This document shows, piece by piece, positions 15,846 through 24,603 of a stretch of 64,000 nucleotides of DNA. The first letter of the stretch is position 1. Each line of letters starts with the position of its first letter. The notes beneath the pieces were generated by a model, which saw only the letters and a program-made list of their open reading frames with translations, was not told the origin of the DNA and made no database searches. The stretch comes from Halovenus aranensis (GTDB lineage Archaea; Halobacteriota; Halobacteria; Halobacteriales; Haloarculaceae), in NCBI RefSeq assembly GCF_900100385.1, contig NZ_FNFC01000001.1:124001-188000 (forward strand), in the 5' to 3' direction. Both the position numbers and the translations under genes were made by a program.

Positions 15846-16700
15846 TCAGGCTTCTAGCCCAAGATACTCCTTGGCTGTCCCGAAAAAGAGGTCCCGATAG
15901 GTCTCTTTGGGGAGGTCACGCCCGAGTAGCTCTGCCCGTTCCTCACGGTAGGGATAAGGGATATTCGGCAGGTCACTGCCGTACATAATCGACGCCGAGA
16001 GTTCGACGAACGTCTCGTCGGGAATCGAGCCGGGGTCGAACCCCATCGTCTGCTCGGCCCGTGTCGACATCGCGAAGGTAGTATCGAGATAGGCGTTGTC
16101 GTATTCCCGGGCGAACGCGAGGAATGCTTCGGTCTCGTAGGTGCCCATATGGGCACAGCAGACCCGCAACTCCGGGTAGGAGTCGAGCAGTTCCGCGAAC
16201 AGGTCGGCCCCGACGTAGTCGTTGTCCTCGAACATCGGGGCGGTGCCGCCGTGGTAGGTGATTGGCGCGTCGTATTCGGCGGCGACCGAAAGCGCCGGCT
16301 CGATACGCGGGTCAGCGGGTGCTACCTCCTGGACCGGACAGTGGAACTTCAGCCCCCGAGCGCCCGCCTCGAATGCATCCCGGACGATGCCGGCTACGTC
16401 CTCGTCCTCGGGGTGGACCGTCGCAAACGGGACCAGCATCTCCGAGGCCGCGGCCTGTTCACAGAGCCAGCTGTTCAGCTCCGTCGCCATCCCCGGGCGG
16501 TGAACGTAGGGTAGTCCGACGTACGTTTCGACGCCAGCGTCGGCCAGTATCGCCTCGATGGCCGAGCGAGCGACGGGGTGGTCGAACTCCCAGCCGGCCT
16601 CGTCGGTCAGTACGTCCCGGATAGCCGACATGAGCCGCTCTGGGAACAGGTGTGTGTGTGGGTCTATCGCCGGTGTGAAGGTGTCGTGGTCGGAGTGCAT
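15846..16700 (-). CDS. Amidohydrolase family 2 (ACMSD/TIM-barrel) protein
   Basis: A 284-residue TIM-barrel metal-dependent hydrolase or decarboxylase. The metal motif HxH is H15/H17 in 'DPHTHLFPE'. Further ligands lie in 'LKFHCPVQ', 'ITYHGGTAP', 'CCAHMGTYE' and 'MYGSDLPN' (catalytic Asp). Relatives include aminocarboxymuconate-semialdehyde decarboxylase, gamma-resorcylate decarboxylase and 4-oxalomesaconate hydratase, all in aromatic catabolism. It follows the Liv transporter operon on the same strand with a 79 nt gap. Its position suggests action on the imported acid, but the substrate is not known. Confidence 0.85.
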   Translation of the reverse strand: MHSDHDTFTPAIDPHTHLFPERLMSAIRDVLTDEAGWEFDHPVARSAIEAILADAGVETYVGLPYVHRPGMATELNSWLCEQAAASEMLVPFATVHPEDEDVAGIVRDAFEAGARGLKFHCPVQEVAPADPRIEPALSVAAEYDAPITYHGGTAPMFEDNDYVGADLFAELLDSYPELRVCCAHMGTYETEAFLAFAREYDNAYLDTTFAMSTRAEQTMGFDPGSIPDETFVELSASIMYGSDLPNIPYPYREERAELLGRDLPKETYRDLFFGTAKEYLGLEA

Positions 16701-16779
16701 CGGTGCCGTGTCGGCTCTTTTCGTTTCACGCGGGACAGAACCACGTCCCGCCGACGAGTCGAAAATCGATGCCTACGTC

Positions 16780-17817
16780 TTAGTAGGCGTATGGCCACTT
16801 GCGTAAATACTCCTTTAACTGCCCGAGTGCGGCCATGAGGCCTTTGGGTTCGACGATGAGCACCACGATGATTATGACACCGAAGAACATCGGCTCCAGG
16901 GAGGTCCCCTCGGGGAAGATGTCGATGAGGGTCTGCAGGATGTAGTGATTGAGGAGTTCGACCGTCGTAACGCCGAGAATGACTCCCCAGACGCGGCCCA
17001 TCCCGCCCAGCAACAACATCATGTAGTGCAACAGCGTGATGTCTATCGAGAAGAACTCCGGCGTGATGAAGCCGATATAAATCGTGTAGAGTGCGCCAGC
17101 CACGCCGACCATGAAGCCGCCGATGGCGTAGGCGAGCAGCTTGTTCCGGAAGCGGTTGACGCCGAGCACCTGTGCCGAGAGGTCGTTTTCGTGTAGCGCA
17201 CGGAACATCCGCGCGATACCGGTCCGGCTGAGGTTCATCGTGAGCAGCGCGAACACGACCAGCATCAACAGCGCGAAGAAGTACTCCTCGTTGGCCGACC
17301 CGATGGCCAGGGCGTCTCCGACGAGCCCGATTTCGCCGGGCATCGACTGCTGCGTGCCGCCGTGGATGGCCTCGAACTCGCCGCGCCGGAAGAAAAACTG
17401 GACGGCGATAAACTGCAACGCGAGCGTCGAGATGGCGACATAGAAGCCCTTGACGCGGCCGGCCGGCAGCCCGAACGCCGTCGCGACCGACGCGGTCATC
17501 AGCCCGGCAATCAACATTGCAGGCAAGAGCCCGAGTCCGGCTTCGTTGACGATACGAGACGCTGTGTAGGCACCGATTGCCATGAACGCCCCCTGCGCGA
17601 GGACGATTTCGCCGGCGTAGCTGAGCATGACGTGCAGTCCGAGGACTGCGATGCCGAAGATGAAAACCAGCGTGAACACCGAGACGAGTTCGCCGGTCAA
17701 CACGAACGGCGCAATCAGTGGAATCGGCAGCCCCAGCACGAGCGCGACCCGTTCGATACGCCAGCGAATCAGCCCCATCCGCTCCTCGTAGGAGGTGAAA
17801 TACTCACCGCAGGGCAT
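16780..17817 (-). CDS. Branched-chain-amino-acid-type ABC transporter permease (LivM-like)
   Basis: A 345-residue membrane permease with about eight to ten helices. The LivM signature lies around 'LLAYAIGGFMVGVAGALYTIYIGFITPEFFSIDITLLHYMMLLLGGMGRVWG', of which 'GGFMVGVAGAL' is the EAA-loop-like contact with the ATPase. I chose ATG 17817 because a good Shine-Dalgarno element GGAGGTG (17823-17829) stands at the right distance, although a GTG at 17826 is in frame. It forms the transporter with the LivH-like gene 72 nt upstream. Confidence 0.92.
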   Translation of the reverse strand: MPCGEYFTSYEERMGLIRWRIERVALVLGLPIPLIAPFVLTGELVSVFTLVFIFGIAVLGLHVMLSYAGEIVLAQGAFMAIGAYTASRIVNEAGLGLLPAMLIAGLMTASVATAFGLPAGRVKGFYVAISTLALQFIAVQFFFRRGEFEAIHGGTQQSMPGEIGLVGDALAIGSANEEYFFALLMLVVFALLTMNLSRTGIARMFRALHENDLSAQVLGVNRFRNKLLAYAIGGFMVGVAGALYTIYIGFITPEFFSIDITLLHYMMLLLGGMGRVWGVILGVTTVELLNHYILQTLIDIFPEGTSLEPMFFGVIIIVVLIVEPKGLMAALGQLKEYLRKWPYAY

Positions 17818-17889
17818 CGTACTCACCTCCCCGTCGGGCGACGATAGTCGACGACCAATTCCGCCAGTGGTGTGGGTGTGCTCTCATTG

Positions 17890-18810
17890 TTATAACCTCT
17901 CTATCCGTTCGGTTCCGAACAGTCCGTAAGGCATTACGACGATGACGACGAGGAGGAACACCATCGGAAGGACGGATTCCAGCCCCGGCATCAGAAACTC
18001 TTCGAGGTAGACACCAAACTCCTGGAGAATGCCGACGACGATACCGCCGATGAACGCCCCTGGGATGCTGTCGAGGCCGCCGAAGACGACGGCGGCGAAG
18101 ACGAGAATCGTGATGTCGCCGATGGTAAAGCCCGCTCCGCCCGAGGACATCGCGAGCAGGATACCGCCGATTGACGTGATAGCGATAGACAGCGCCCACG
18201 CGACGACGATAGTCCGCTCGATCGAGACACCAAGGACCATCGCCGCCTGCTGGTCGCTCGCGCTCGCACGGAGAATCGACCCCAGCACGGTGTACCGGAA
18301 GAAGGCCATCAGCCCGGCGACGGTCAACAGCGCCAGAATCACACCGATGACGAAGGGAGCCTGGACCGAGGTGTCGTACGGTAACGTGATGCTCCAGCTT
18401 GGCTGGAGTGCCTCGGGGTAGGCCCGGTACTGCGAGCTGATGAAAAACCTGATGCCACCGTCGACAATGCCGATGAACGCGAGTGTGACGATGACGACTG
18501 ACAGCACCGGCTCGCCGATGAAATACCGGAAGACGAGCCGTTCGAGGGCGACCCCGAGCAACGCACCGATGACGACGGTGAGTCCCAACGCCGCGAACAC
18601 CGGGACTTGCACGTCGAACATCCAGAACGGCACCGAGGTCGACAGGACGACGACGAGGAACGCACCCAGCAGTGCGAACTGTCCCTGTGCGAAGTTCAAC
18701 ACGCCCGTAATCTTGTAGATGAGCGCGAATCCGATGGCAACAAGCGCGTACAGCGCGCCGATGCCGATGCCAGTCACGAGCACGCTGAACAGGCCGGCGG
18801 CGTCAACCAT
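17890..18810 (-). CDS. Branched-chain-amino-acid-type ABC transporter permease (LivH-like)
   Basis: A 306-residue permease with about eight helices. It begins 'MVDAAGLFSVLVTGIGIGALYALVAIGFALIYKITGVLNFAQG', where 'NFAQG' near residue 38 is the LivH hallmark, and ends with a helix 'SVLPMVFLLVVIVVMPYGLFG'. ATG 18810 has a strong SD (GGAGGTGG) and overlaps the stop codon of the acyl-CoA ligase gene by 8 nt, so the two are translationally coupled. Confidence 0.92.
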   Translation of the reverse strand: MVDAAGLFSVLVTGIGIGALYALVAIGFALIYKITGVLNFAQGQFALLGAFLVVVLSTSVPFWMFDVQVPVFAALGLTVVIGALLGVALERLVFRYFIGEPVLSVVIVTLAFIGIVDGGIRFFISSQYRAYPEALQPSWSITLPYDTSVQAPFVIGVILALLTVAGLMAFFRYTVLGSILRASASDQQAAMVLGVSIERTIVVAWALSIAITSIGGILLAMSSGGAGFTIGDITILVFAAVVFGGLDSIPGAFIGGIVVGILQEFGVYLEEFLMPGLESVLPMVFLLVVIVVMPYGLFGTERIERL

Positions 18811-20845
18811 CGACACCACCTCCACTGACCATTGCTTCCTCGTCCATTGGCACGTCGACGACTTCCATCTCGCCGTGTTCGACAGACTCCCTGCCGTCTT
18901 GGTAGGTGATTGTAACGTCCATCTCGACTGTCTCCTCGCCAGCGTAGACGCCGTCGATGAGGTCCTGATACCGATTTGTCACGATTTCGCGCCGAATCTT
19001 GCCGGTTCTGGTCATCTCGCCGTCGTCGGCGTCGAACTCCTTGAACAGCACGACGAACCGCTCGATTTTGTGTTCGTCTAGCTCCTCGTTCGTCTCTCCG
19101 ACGACGCCGCGAATCAACTCCAGTACCGGCTCTTTCTGTGTCAGGTCCTGATAGCCCGCGTACTGGATGTCGCGCTGGTCGGCCCATTCGGCCACGTTGT
19201 CGAATCGGATGTTGAGAATCGCCGACAGCGACTCACGCCCGTCGCCGACGACGAGTGCCTCCTTGATGTAGGGATTGAACTTGAGCTTCGTCTCGACGCT
19301 TATCGGCGCAATTGCCGACCCGTCTTCGAGTTCGAGCACGTCGTCCATCCGGTCGAACACCTTGACGTGACCGTCCTCGGTGATGGCCCCGAAGTCGTCG
19401 GTGTGGAGCCAGTCGCCTTCGAGGGCCTCCTCGGTCTTCTCGGGTTGGTTGTAGTACCCTGAGGTGACGACGGGACCGCTGACCAGAAGTTCGCCCTCCG
19501 GTGTGATACCGACCGTGACGTTGGGGAACACCTCGCCGACGGTATCGACCTGGATGTCGTCGTCGCGGTGCATGGTCACGAACCCACAGACTTCGGACTG
19601 GCCCCAAATTTGCTTCAGCGGGACACCGAGCGCGTGGTAGTACTGGAAGTGTTCTTCACCCAGCGGTCCGCCGCCGGTGTAGACGTTTTTCGCCCGCTTG
19701 AGGCCAACTTTGTCGAGAATCGGCCGGTAGACCGTCCAGTACCCCAGCCAGTGTTTGAGTCGGAGCGACGCCGGCGGCTCCTCGTCACGTTTGTCGCCGC
19801 TGACGTACTCGGCGTAGCGCTGGCCGATATCCATCGCCTTCTCGTAGAACTTGCGTTTCAGCCAGGAGGTGTTCTCTATCTGGGCCTTGATCTCGGCGAC
19901 CCAGCTCTCGTAGGTGCCCGGCGACGAGAAGATGATTTCGGGACCGATTTCGCGCAGGTCCTCGCTCTCTGTCTCGGGCTCTTCGGGGAAATTCGCCGTC
20001 CAGCCGCCGAGAAACGCAGCCGCCATCAGTATCATCTGCTCGCCAATCCAGGCCATCGGCAGATAGGAGAAGTAATCCGACCCCTCCGGCAGTGGGTCGA
20101 TTTCGATTGCCGCGTTGGCGAGGTTGACGAAGTTGAAATGCGACAGTTTCACGCGCTTTGGCATCCCCGTCGTGCCCGAAGTCGGGGGCAACATCGCCGG
20201 CGACTGCGGGTCTAGGTTCCGGATGCGCTCCTCGAACTCCGGGGTCGACACCTCGTTGGCCTCGGCACGGTCCTTGCCGCGCTGTTCGACCTCGTCGTAG
20301 CTTATCACCGGGACTGCCGTGTCGTCGTACCGGAACATCCCCTTCTCGTCGCGGTAAATAATCGCTTCGAGCGAGGGCGAACGGTCGGCGACCTGCAACA
20401 GCTTGTCGACCATCTCCTGGTCCTCGGCGTATGCCACCTTCGGCGACAGCAGTTCGAGCTGGTCGCCGATACCCTCCGGGAGCGTGTCCTCGTAGTTCGG
20501 CGCGGCCATCCCGCCGAGAATCTGGGACGCGAGCCACGCCCAGAGCTGGTGGGGACGGTTGTAGCCGATGGTAAAGAGGATGTCATCCTCCTCGAAGCCA
20601 AACGTCTCCAGCCCGAGGGTGATGTGTCTGACGCGGTCGTAGTACTCTCCCCAGTCGTACTCTTCCCAGACGCCGTAGCGCTTCCAGCGCAGGGCCACCT
20701 CGTCCCCGTGCTCCTGGACGTGGTTGAGCATGATTTCGGGGAGCGTTGTATCCTCGATAATCTCCGTGTCGCCTTCGGGTGCCGTCTCGATTCGCTCGAC
20801 GGTGACTCCCTCCTCGACGCCGAGTTCTTCGTCTGCCTTTGCCAT
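18803..20845 (-). CDS. AMP-dependent long-chain-type acyl-CoA ligase within the transporter operon
   Basis: A 680-residue FadD/ACSL-type ligase that activates a carboxylic acid to its CoA ester through an acyl-AMP. The P-loop is 'TSGTTGMPKR' (residues about 246-255). 'GQSEVCGFVTMHRD' is the A5 core, 'WLHTDDFGAITEDGHVKVFDRMDDVLELEDG' holds the A7-A8 ATP-ribose Asp and hinge, and 'MTRTGKIRREIV' gives the C-terminal catalytic Lys. It is sandwiched between livG and livH with stop/start overlap, so uptake and activation are genetically linked. The substrate is inferred to be the acid taken up by the Liv system. Confidence 0.92.
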   Translation of the reverse strand: MAKADEELGVEEGVTVERIETAPEGDTEIIEDTTLPEIMLNHVQEHGDEVALRWKRYGVWEEYDWGEYYDRVRHITLGLETFGFEEDDILFTIGYNRPHQLWAWLASQILGGMAAPNYEDTLPEGIGDQLELLSPKVAYAEDQEMVDKLLQVADRSPSLEAIIYRDEKGMFRYDDTAVPVISYDEVEQRGKDRAEANEVSTPEFEERIRNLDPQSPAMLPPTSGTTGMPKRVKLSHFNFVNLANAAIEIDPLPEGSDYFSYLPMAWIGEQMILMAAAFLGGWTANFPEEPETESEDLREIGPEIIFSSPGTYESWVAEIKAQIENTSWLKRKFYEKAMDIGQRYAEYVSGDKRDEEPPASLRLKHWLGYWTVYRPILDKVGLKRAKNVYTGGGPLGEEHFQYYHALGVPLKQIWGQSEVCGFVTMHRDDDIQVDTVGEVFPNVTVGITPEGELLVSGPVVTSGYYNQPEKTEEALEGDWLHTDDFGAITEDGHVKVFDRMDDVLELEDGSAIAPISVETKLKFNPYIKEALVVGDGRESLSAILNIRFDNVAEWADQRDIQYAGYQDLTQKEPVLELIRGVVGETNEELDEHKIERFVVLFKEFDADDGEMTRTGKIRREIVTNRYQDLIDGVYAGEETVEMDVTITYQDGRESVEHGEMEVVDVPMDEEAMVSGGGVDG

Positions 20846-20846
20846 C

Positions 20847-21680
20847 TTACTCCACCCCCGTATAGATGCGCTGGACCTCGGGGTCGTCGACGACCGCTTC
20901 CGGACGGCCCCGTGCGATGATAGCGCCTTGGTCGAGGACAACCATCCGCTCGGAAACGTCGGTGACGACTTCGAGGTCGTGTTCTATCATGACCATCGTC
21001 ATCCCCTCTTTCTCGTGGAGGTCTGCGAGAAAACGGACCATGTCGTACTTCTCGTCGAAGGTCAGGCCGCTCATCGCCTCATCGAGCAGGAGTACGTCCG
21101 GTTCGAGCGCGAGCGAGCGCGCGAGGTCGACCCGCCGCTGGATGCCGAGGGGCAGGCTGCCGATGGTGCTGTGTCGGTACTCCCAGAGTTCGAGGTAGTC
21201 GAGAATCTCTTCGACCCGGCGCATGTTCTCGACCTCGACTTTCCGGCCGCCGGCGACGTAGAACAACAGCGCCGACAACAGGTTCGGTCGCTCTTTGACC
21301 GCTCTGACTGTCATCACGTTCTCTAGGACATCCTCTTCTTCGAACAGCTCCAGTCCCTGGAACGTCCGCCCGAGTCCCTTCCGTGCCCGCTTGTAGGAGG
21401 GGTCACTCGTGACGTTCTCGCCGTTGAGGAATATCTCGCCGCCCGTGTCGGGGTCGTAGAACCCGTTCAAGACGTTCAGCAGCGTCGTCTTGCCCGCGCC
21501 GTTCGGGCCGACGATAGAGACCCACTCGCCCTCGTCGATGGCGAGGCTCACGTCGTCGACGGCGGTGATAGCCCCGAAGGTCTTCGTCACGTTCCGACAG
21601 CCGAGTACCGCCTCCTCGGGGGGGAACTGCGGGCCGCCCCGGATGCCGGCGCTCGACTGCGAGACGCTCTGTCCGCTCAT
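20847..21680 (-). CDS. ABC transporter ATP-binding protein (LivG-like)
   Basis: A 277-residue ATPase. Walker A is 'GPNGAGKTT' (about residues 58-66), the Q-loop lies in 'GLGRTFQGLELF', Walker B is 'DVLLLDEAMSGL' and the H-loop is 'IEHDLE'. The ABC signature is unusual, 'LPLGIQRRVDLARSLA' rather than LSxGQ. The 25-residue N-terminal extension before the ABC fold is absent in bacterial LivG. It starts one base after the LivF-like stop codon and ends one base before the ligase start codon. Confidence 0.92.
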   Translation of the reverse strand: MSGQSVSQSSAGIRGGPQFPPEEAVLGCRNVTKTFGAITAVDDVSLAIDEGEWVSIVGPNGAGKTTLLNVLNGFYDPDTGGEIFLNGENVTSDPSYKRARKGLGRTFQGLELFEEEDVLENVMTVRAVKERPNLLSALLFYVAGGRKVEVENMRRVEEILDYLELWEYRHSTIGSLPLGIQRRVDLARSLALEPDVLLLDEAMSGLTFDEKYDMVRFLADLHEKEGMTMVMIEHDLEVVTDVSERMVVLDQGAIIARGRPEAVVDDPEVQRIYTGVE

Positions 21681-22499
21681 CTATTTCCACCTCTTGCGTA
21701 TCTTGTAGTGTTGAATCTCCGAATACCGGCTCTCCTCGGAGCTCGTGCCCAGATAGAACTCCTTGATTTCCTCCCGGTCCATCAGCACGTCTGCCGGGTC
21801 GTGGAGTTCGACCTGACCGTTCTCCAGGACGTAGCCGTAGTCGGCGACTTCCAGCGTCTCCTTTGCGTTCTGGTCAGCAATTATCATCGTGATGTCCTCC
21901 TCGCGGTTGATTTCCCGCAGCGTCTCGTAGATGTCGACGACCAGCTTCGGCGCGAGACCCAGCGACGGCTCGTCGAGCAACAGCAGATTGGGGCGGTGAA
22001 TCAGCGCCCGCGCGATGACGAGCATCTGCTGTTCGCCGCCGCTACAGTAGCCCGCCTCCACATCGAGTAACTCCTCTAGCTTGGGGAAGTATTCGAAGGC
22101 GATGTCGTAGTCGGACTTACTGTAGCGGATGCGCCGACCGCCTCTGTAGAGGCCACACCGGAGGTTCTCCTCGACGGTGAGGTCCTCGAAGACGCGCCGG
22201 CCTTCGAGGATGTGGGTCACGTTCCGGTCGACCATCTCGTTGGTCTTCGCGTTGGTGACCTCGTCGCCCTCGTAGTAAACCGAGCCACGGGTCACTTCGC
22301 CGCGCTCGCTCCGACCGATGCCGGATATCATCTTCAGTATCGTCGACTTGCCCGCCCCGTTTGGGCCGAGCAAGGCGACGATATCGCCGCGGTCCGCGCT
22401 CATCGACACGCCCTGGACTGCCAGGAAGGTCCGGTCGTAGACGATTTCGGCGTTATCGAGTTCGACAACCGGCGGCTCGTCGGCTTGTCCCGAACTCAT
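21681..22499 (-). CDS. ABC transporter ATP-binding protein (LivF-like)
   Basis: A 272-residue ATPase with Walker A 'GPNGAGKST', signature 'CSGGEQQMLVIARAL' and Walker B 'NLLLLDEPSLGLAP'. The 'PSLGLAP' segment is diagnostic for LivF. The C terminus is extended by about 20 basic residues ('SEIQHYKIRKRWK'). The longer frame to 22565 would run into the upstream gene, so ATG 22499 ('MSSGQADEPPVVEL') is preferred. It follows the binding-protein gene with one base between. Confidence 0.93.
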   Translation of the reverse strand: MSSGQADEPPVVELDNAEIVYDRTFLAVQGVSMSADRGDIVALLGPNGAGKSTILKMISGIGRSERGEVTRGSVYYEGDEVTNAKTNEMVDRNVTHILEGRRVFEDLTVEENLRCGLYRGGRRIRYSKSDYDIAFEYFPKLEELLDVEAGYCSGGEQQMLVIARALIHRPNLLLLDEPSLGLAPKLVVDIYETLREINREEDITMIIADQNAKETLEVADYGYVLENGQVELHDPADVLMDREEIKEFYLGTSSEESRYSEIQHYKIRKRWK

Positions 22500-22500
22500 G

Positions 22501-23763
22501 TTATGGCAGCCATTCCTCGCGGCGGGGCAGTTCGATTTCCTGGTCGGGCACCATTTCGCCGTCACTGACTTCGTAGGTCTGGCCGAACATGGTCGCCCGG
22601 CGGTCGCCGTCCTGGTAGTCGAGCGTGACCGGCAACAGCCCGCGCGCGTCGAAGTCGTCCATTTCGATCAGCTTCTCACGGACGGCCGACCCCGACTGGA
22701 TATCGCCGCCGTCGTCGTCGACGCGTTTGAGCGCCTCCACGGCAAGCAGTGCGTGTGCCACCCCGCGGACGTAGTTGATGTTCGCGATTTCGGGGTTACT
22801 CATGTCGTGGCCCTCTCGCTCGAAGGAGTCCTCGATGATTTGCCAGCCTTCCGGCGATTCTGACTCGACCTGATTCCAGGATTTGTTCGTGTTGACGTAC
22901 CGGACGCCCTCGAAGGCGTCGGCTACGGATTGGGCGCGGAACTCGTCGACGGTCCAGGTCAGTCCCATCACCGTGATGTCGGCACCCAGGTCGCTGATGG
23001 AACTCATCAACACCTGCATCGGTGCTGCGGTGTTCTGGTGGATGAGGTAATCGACGTCGTTGTCCATCGCCCGCTTGACCTGCGTGTCCGCGGTGTTCGC
23101 TCCCAACCCGAGCGTGATGTTGTCTGCTACGTCGAGTCCGAGTTCTTCGGCGTAGGCCTCCGTCCCATCGACCGGCGACTCGCCGAACGGCGTCGTGTTG
23201 TGAATCATCGCGACAGTCGCGCCCGAGTCGTTGTTTGCAATCCACTCCGCGTGAGCGCGGCCCTGGCTCGTGTAATCGAGGTTGACGAAGAAGTTGTACG
23301 GCGTCTCCTCGGCCAGTAGCTTGTCCGAGTACGAGGCTGAGATGTACACGATCTCGTCGCGTGCGACCTCCGAGGCGAGCGCCTCGGTGTCGGCCGTTCC
23401 CCAGCCGATAATGACCGGGGGATTATCGCCCGAGGTAAGGCTGTTGTAGTGGTTTTGTGCGTTTGGCACGTCGTAGGCGTAGTCGACCCAGTCGTGGTTG
23501 ATTTCGAAACCGAGGTCTTCGTTCTCGTTCGCCCATGCGAGGGCGTCACGGGTGCCCCGGCCCGTCGGCTGGCCAACGTCAGAGGTCGCGCCGCTCAGGT
23601 CGTGGATACCACCGACCAGCGCCGTATTGTCGCCGCTGCCGCCCCCACCGATACAGCCAGCGAGACCGGCCATCCCTGTCGCAGCGACAACGCCCGTCCC
23701 CCGCGCGAGAAATTGTCGCCGACTATGCGTATTGCTCCCATTTCTATTGTCACCATCTCTCAT
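22501..23763 (-). CDS. Liv-type ABC transporter substrate-binding lipoprotein
   Basis: A 420-residue type 1 periplasmic-binding-fold protein anchored outside the cell. The Tat motif is 'SRRQFLARG' (residues 14-22), followed by a hydrophobic segment and the lipobox LAGC with Cys at 37. The mature part has the Peripla_BP_6 fold ('GGIHDLSGATSDVGQPTGRG' is only part of it; 'NFFVNLDYTSQGRAHAEW' is the middle domain). It is the first gene of the transporter operon, with a TATA element 27-36 nt upstream of its ATG. In bacteria such proteins bind branched-chain amino acids or aromatic and fatty acids. Confidence 0.93.
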   Translation of the reverse strand: MRDGDNRNGSNTHSRRQFLARGTGVVAATGMAGLAGCIGGGGSGDNTALVGGIHDLSGATSDVGQPTGRGTRDALAWANENEDLGFEINHDWVDYAYDVPNAQNHYNSLTSGDNPPVIIGWGTADTEALASEVARDEIVYISASYSDKLLAEETPYNFFVNLDYTSQGRAHAEWIANNDSGATVAMIHNTTPFGESPVDGTEAYAEELGLDVADNITLGLGANTADTQVKRAMDNDVDYLIHQNTAAPMQVLMSSISDLGADITVMGLTWTVDEFRAQSVADAFEGVRYVNTNKSWNQVESESPEGWQIIEDSFEREGHDMSNPEIANINYVRGVAHALLAVEALKRVDDDGGDIQSGSAVREKLIEMDDFDARGLLPVTLDYQDGDRRATMFGQTYEVSDGEMVPDQEIELPRREEWLP

Positions 23764-23789
23764 GGTCTAGTACCACAATGCAAGGAGAC

Positions 23790-23799
23790 TTATTTATAT
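23790..23799 (-). promoter_or_regulatory. TATA box of the Liv transporter operon
   Basis: On the minus strand it reads GATATAAATA, 27-36 nt upstream of the ATG at 23763. It drives a transcript predicted to have a leader of at most a few bases. Confidence 0.65.
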
Positions 23800-23940
23800 C
23801 ATTCGGTAAGACGGACCCGTCGTCCATCGCTTTTGATAGCTGTGGGTAGGTCACTTGTCCGCTGTCAGCACCCCTTCCGTGTCGTCTCACGCTCGTATCT
23901 CCGGAGCCCACTGCCAGATACGAGACAGCGTGGGCGCAGG

Positions 23941-24597
23941 TTAGCGGAGCTCCGCGTAACAGTTGCCACTGGAGACGTAGCTGTCTGTGACCGCGAGTCC
24001 GCTCTCGTCGAGGTCGCGCTCGAACTCGGTCGGGGCGTAGATATAATAGAATCGTGGCACCGTCTCGCCATCCGGGAGCGTCCAATCGACTGTCGTCTCG
24101 AAGCCAGTTTCGGCGTCGGCCGGGGCCTCGAACCGGTCGTGGGCCGTGCTCCAAGTGCTTACGAGTGCCCGCCCGTCCGGGGCGAGTACGCGGTCGAGTT
24201 CTCGCAGACTTTCGAGGCGACTCTCGCGGTCAGGGAGGTGATGCAGTGTCGCCACGTACACCGCCACATCTACGCTACCCGACGCGAGTGGTATCGCCGC
24301 TGCATCGCCTTGTACCAGCGCACCCGTCCAGTCGTCGTCGTGCATTTTGGTCTGAGCCTCCCCGAGGAGCCCGCGGCTGACATCGACGCCGACTGCTGTC
24401 TTGGTCACCTCGGTGAGCAACGCGGTGTGGCGGCCGTTGCCACAGCCCAGGTCGAGACCCAGGTCACCTGTGGCCGATGCCAGGAACTCCTCGACCTCCG
24501 GCCAGGGGTATGCTCGTGTCTCCGAGAAGTGGCCCGCAATCTCGTCGTAGACCGACTGTATTTCGCCGCGGCGGCCGCTTCCCCTCTCGTCGGTCAT
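23941..24597 (-). CDS. Class I SAM methyltransferase resembling tRNA methyltransferase Trm9
   Basis: A 218-residue Rossmann-fold methyltransferase. SAM-binding motif I is 'LGLDLGCGNGRHT' (about residues 47-59) with the acidic loop 'VGVDVSRG'. The N-terminal 'YDEIAGHFSETRAYPWPEVEEF' strongly recalls the Trm9/ALKBH8 family, which methylates 5-carboxymethyluridine at the tRNA wobble position. It sits 6 nt downstream of tyrS, which fits tRNA biology. A generic small-molecule methyltransferase is the alternative. ATG start at 24597. Confidence 0.8.
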   Translation of the reverse strand: MTDERGSGRRGEIQSVYDEIAGHFSETRAYPWPEVEEFLASATGDLGLDLGCGNGRHTALLTEVTKTAVGVDVSRGLLGEAQTKMHDDDWTGALVQGDAAAIPLASGSVDVAVYVATLHHLPDRESRLESLRELDRVLAPDGRALVSTWSTAHDRFEAPADAETGFETTVDWTLPDGETVPRFYYIYAPTEFERDLDESGLAVTDSYVSSGNCYAELR

Positions 24598-24603
24598 CGT
24601 CGG

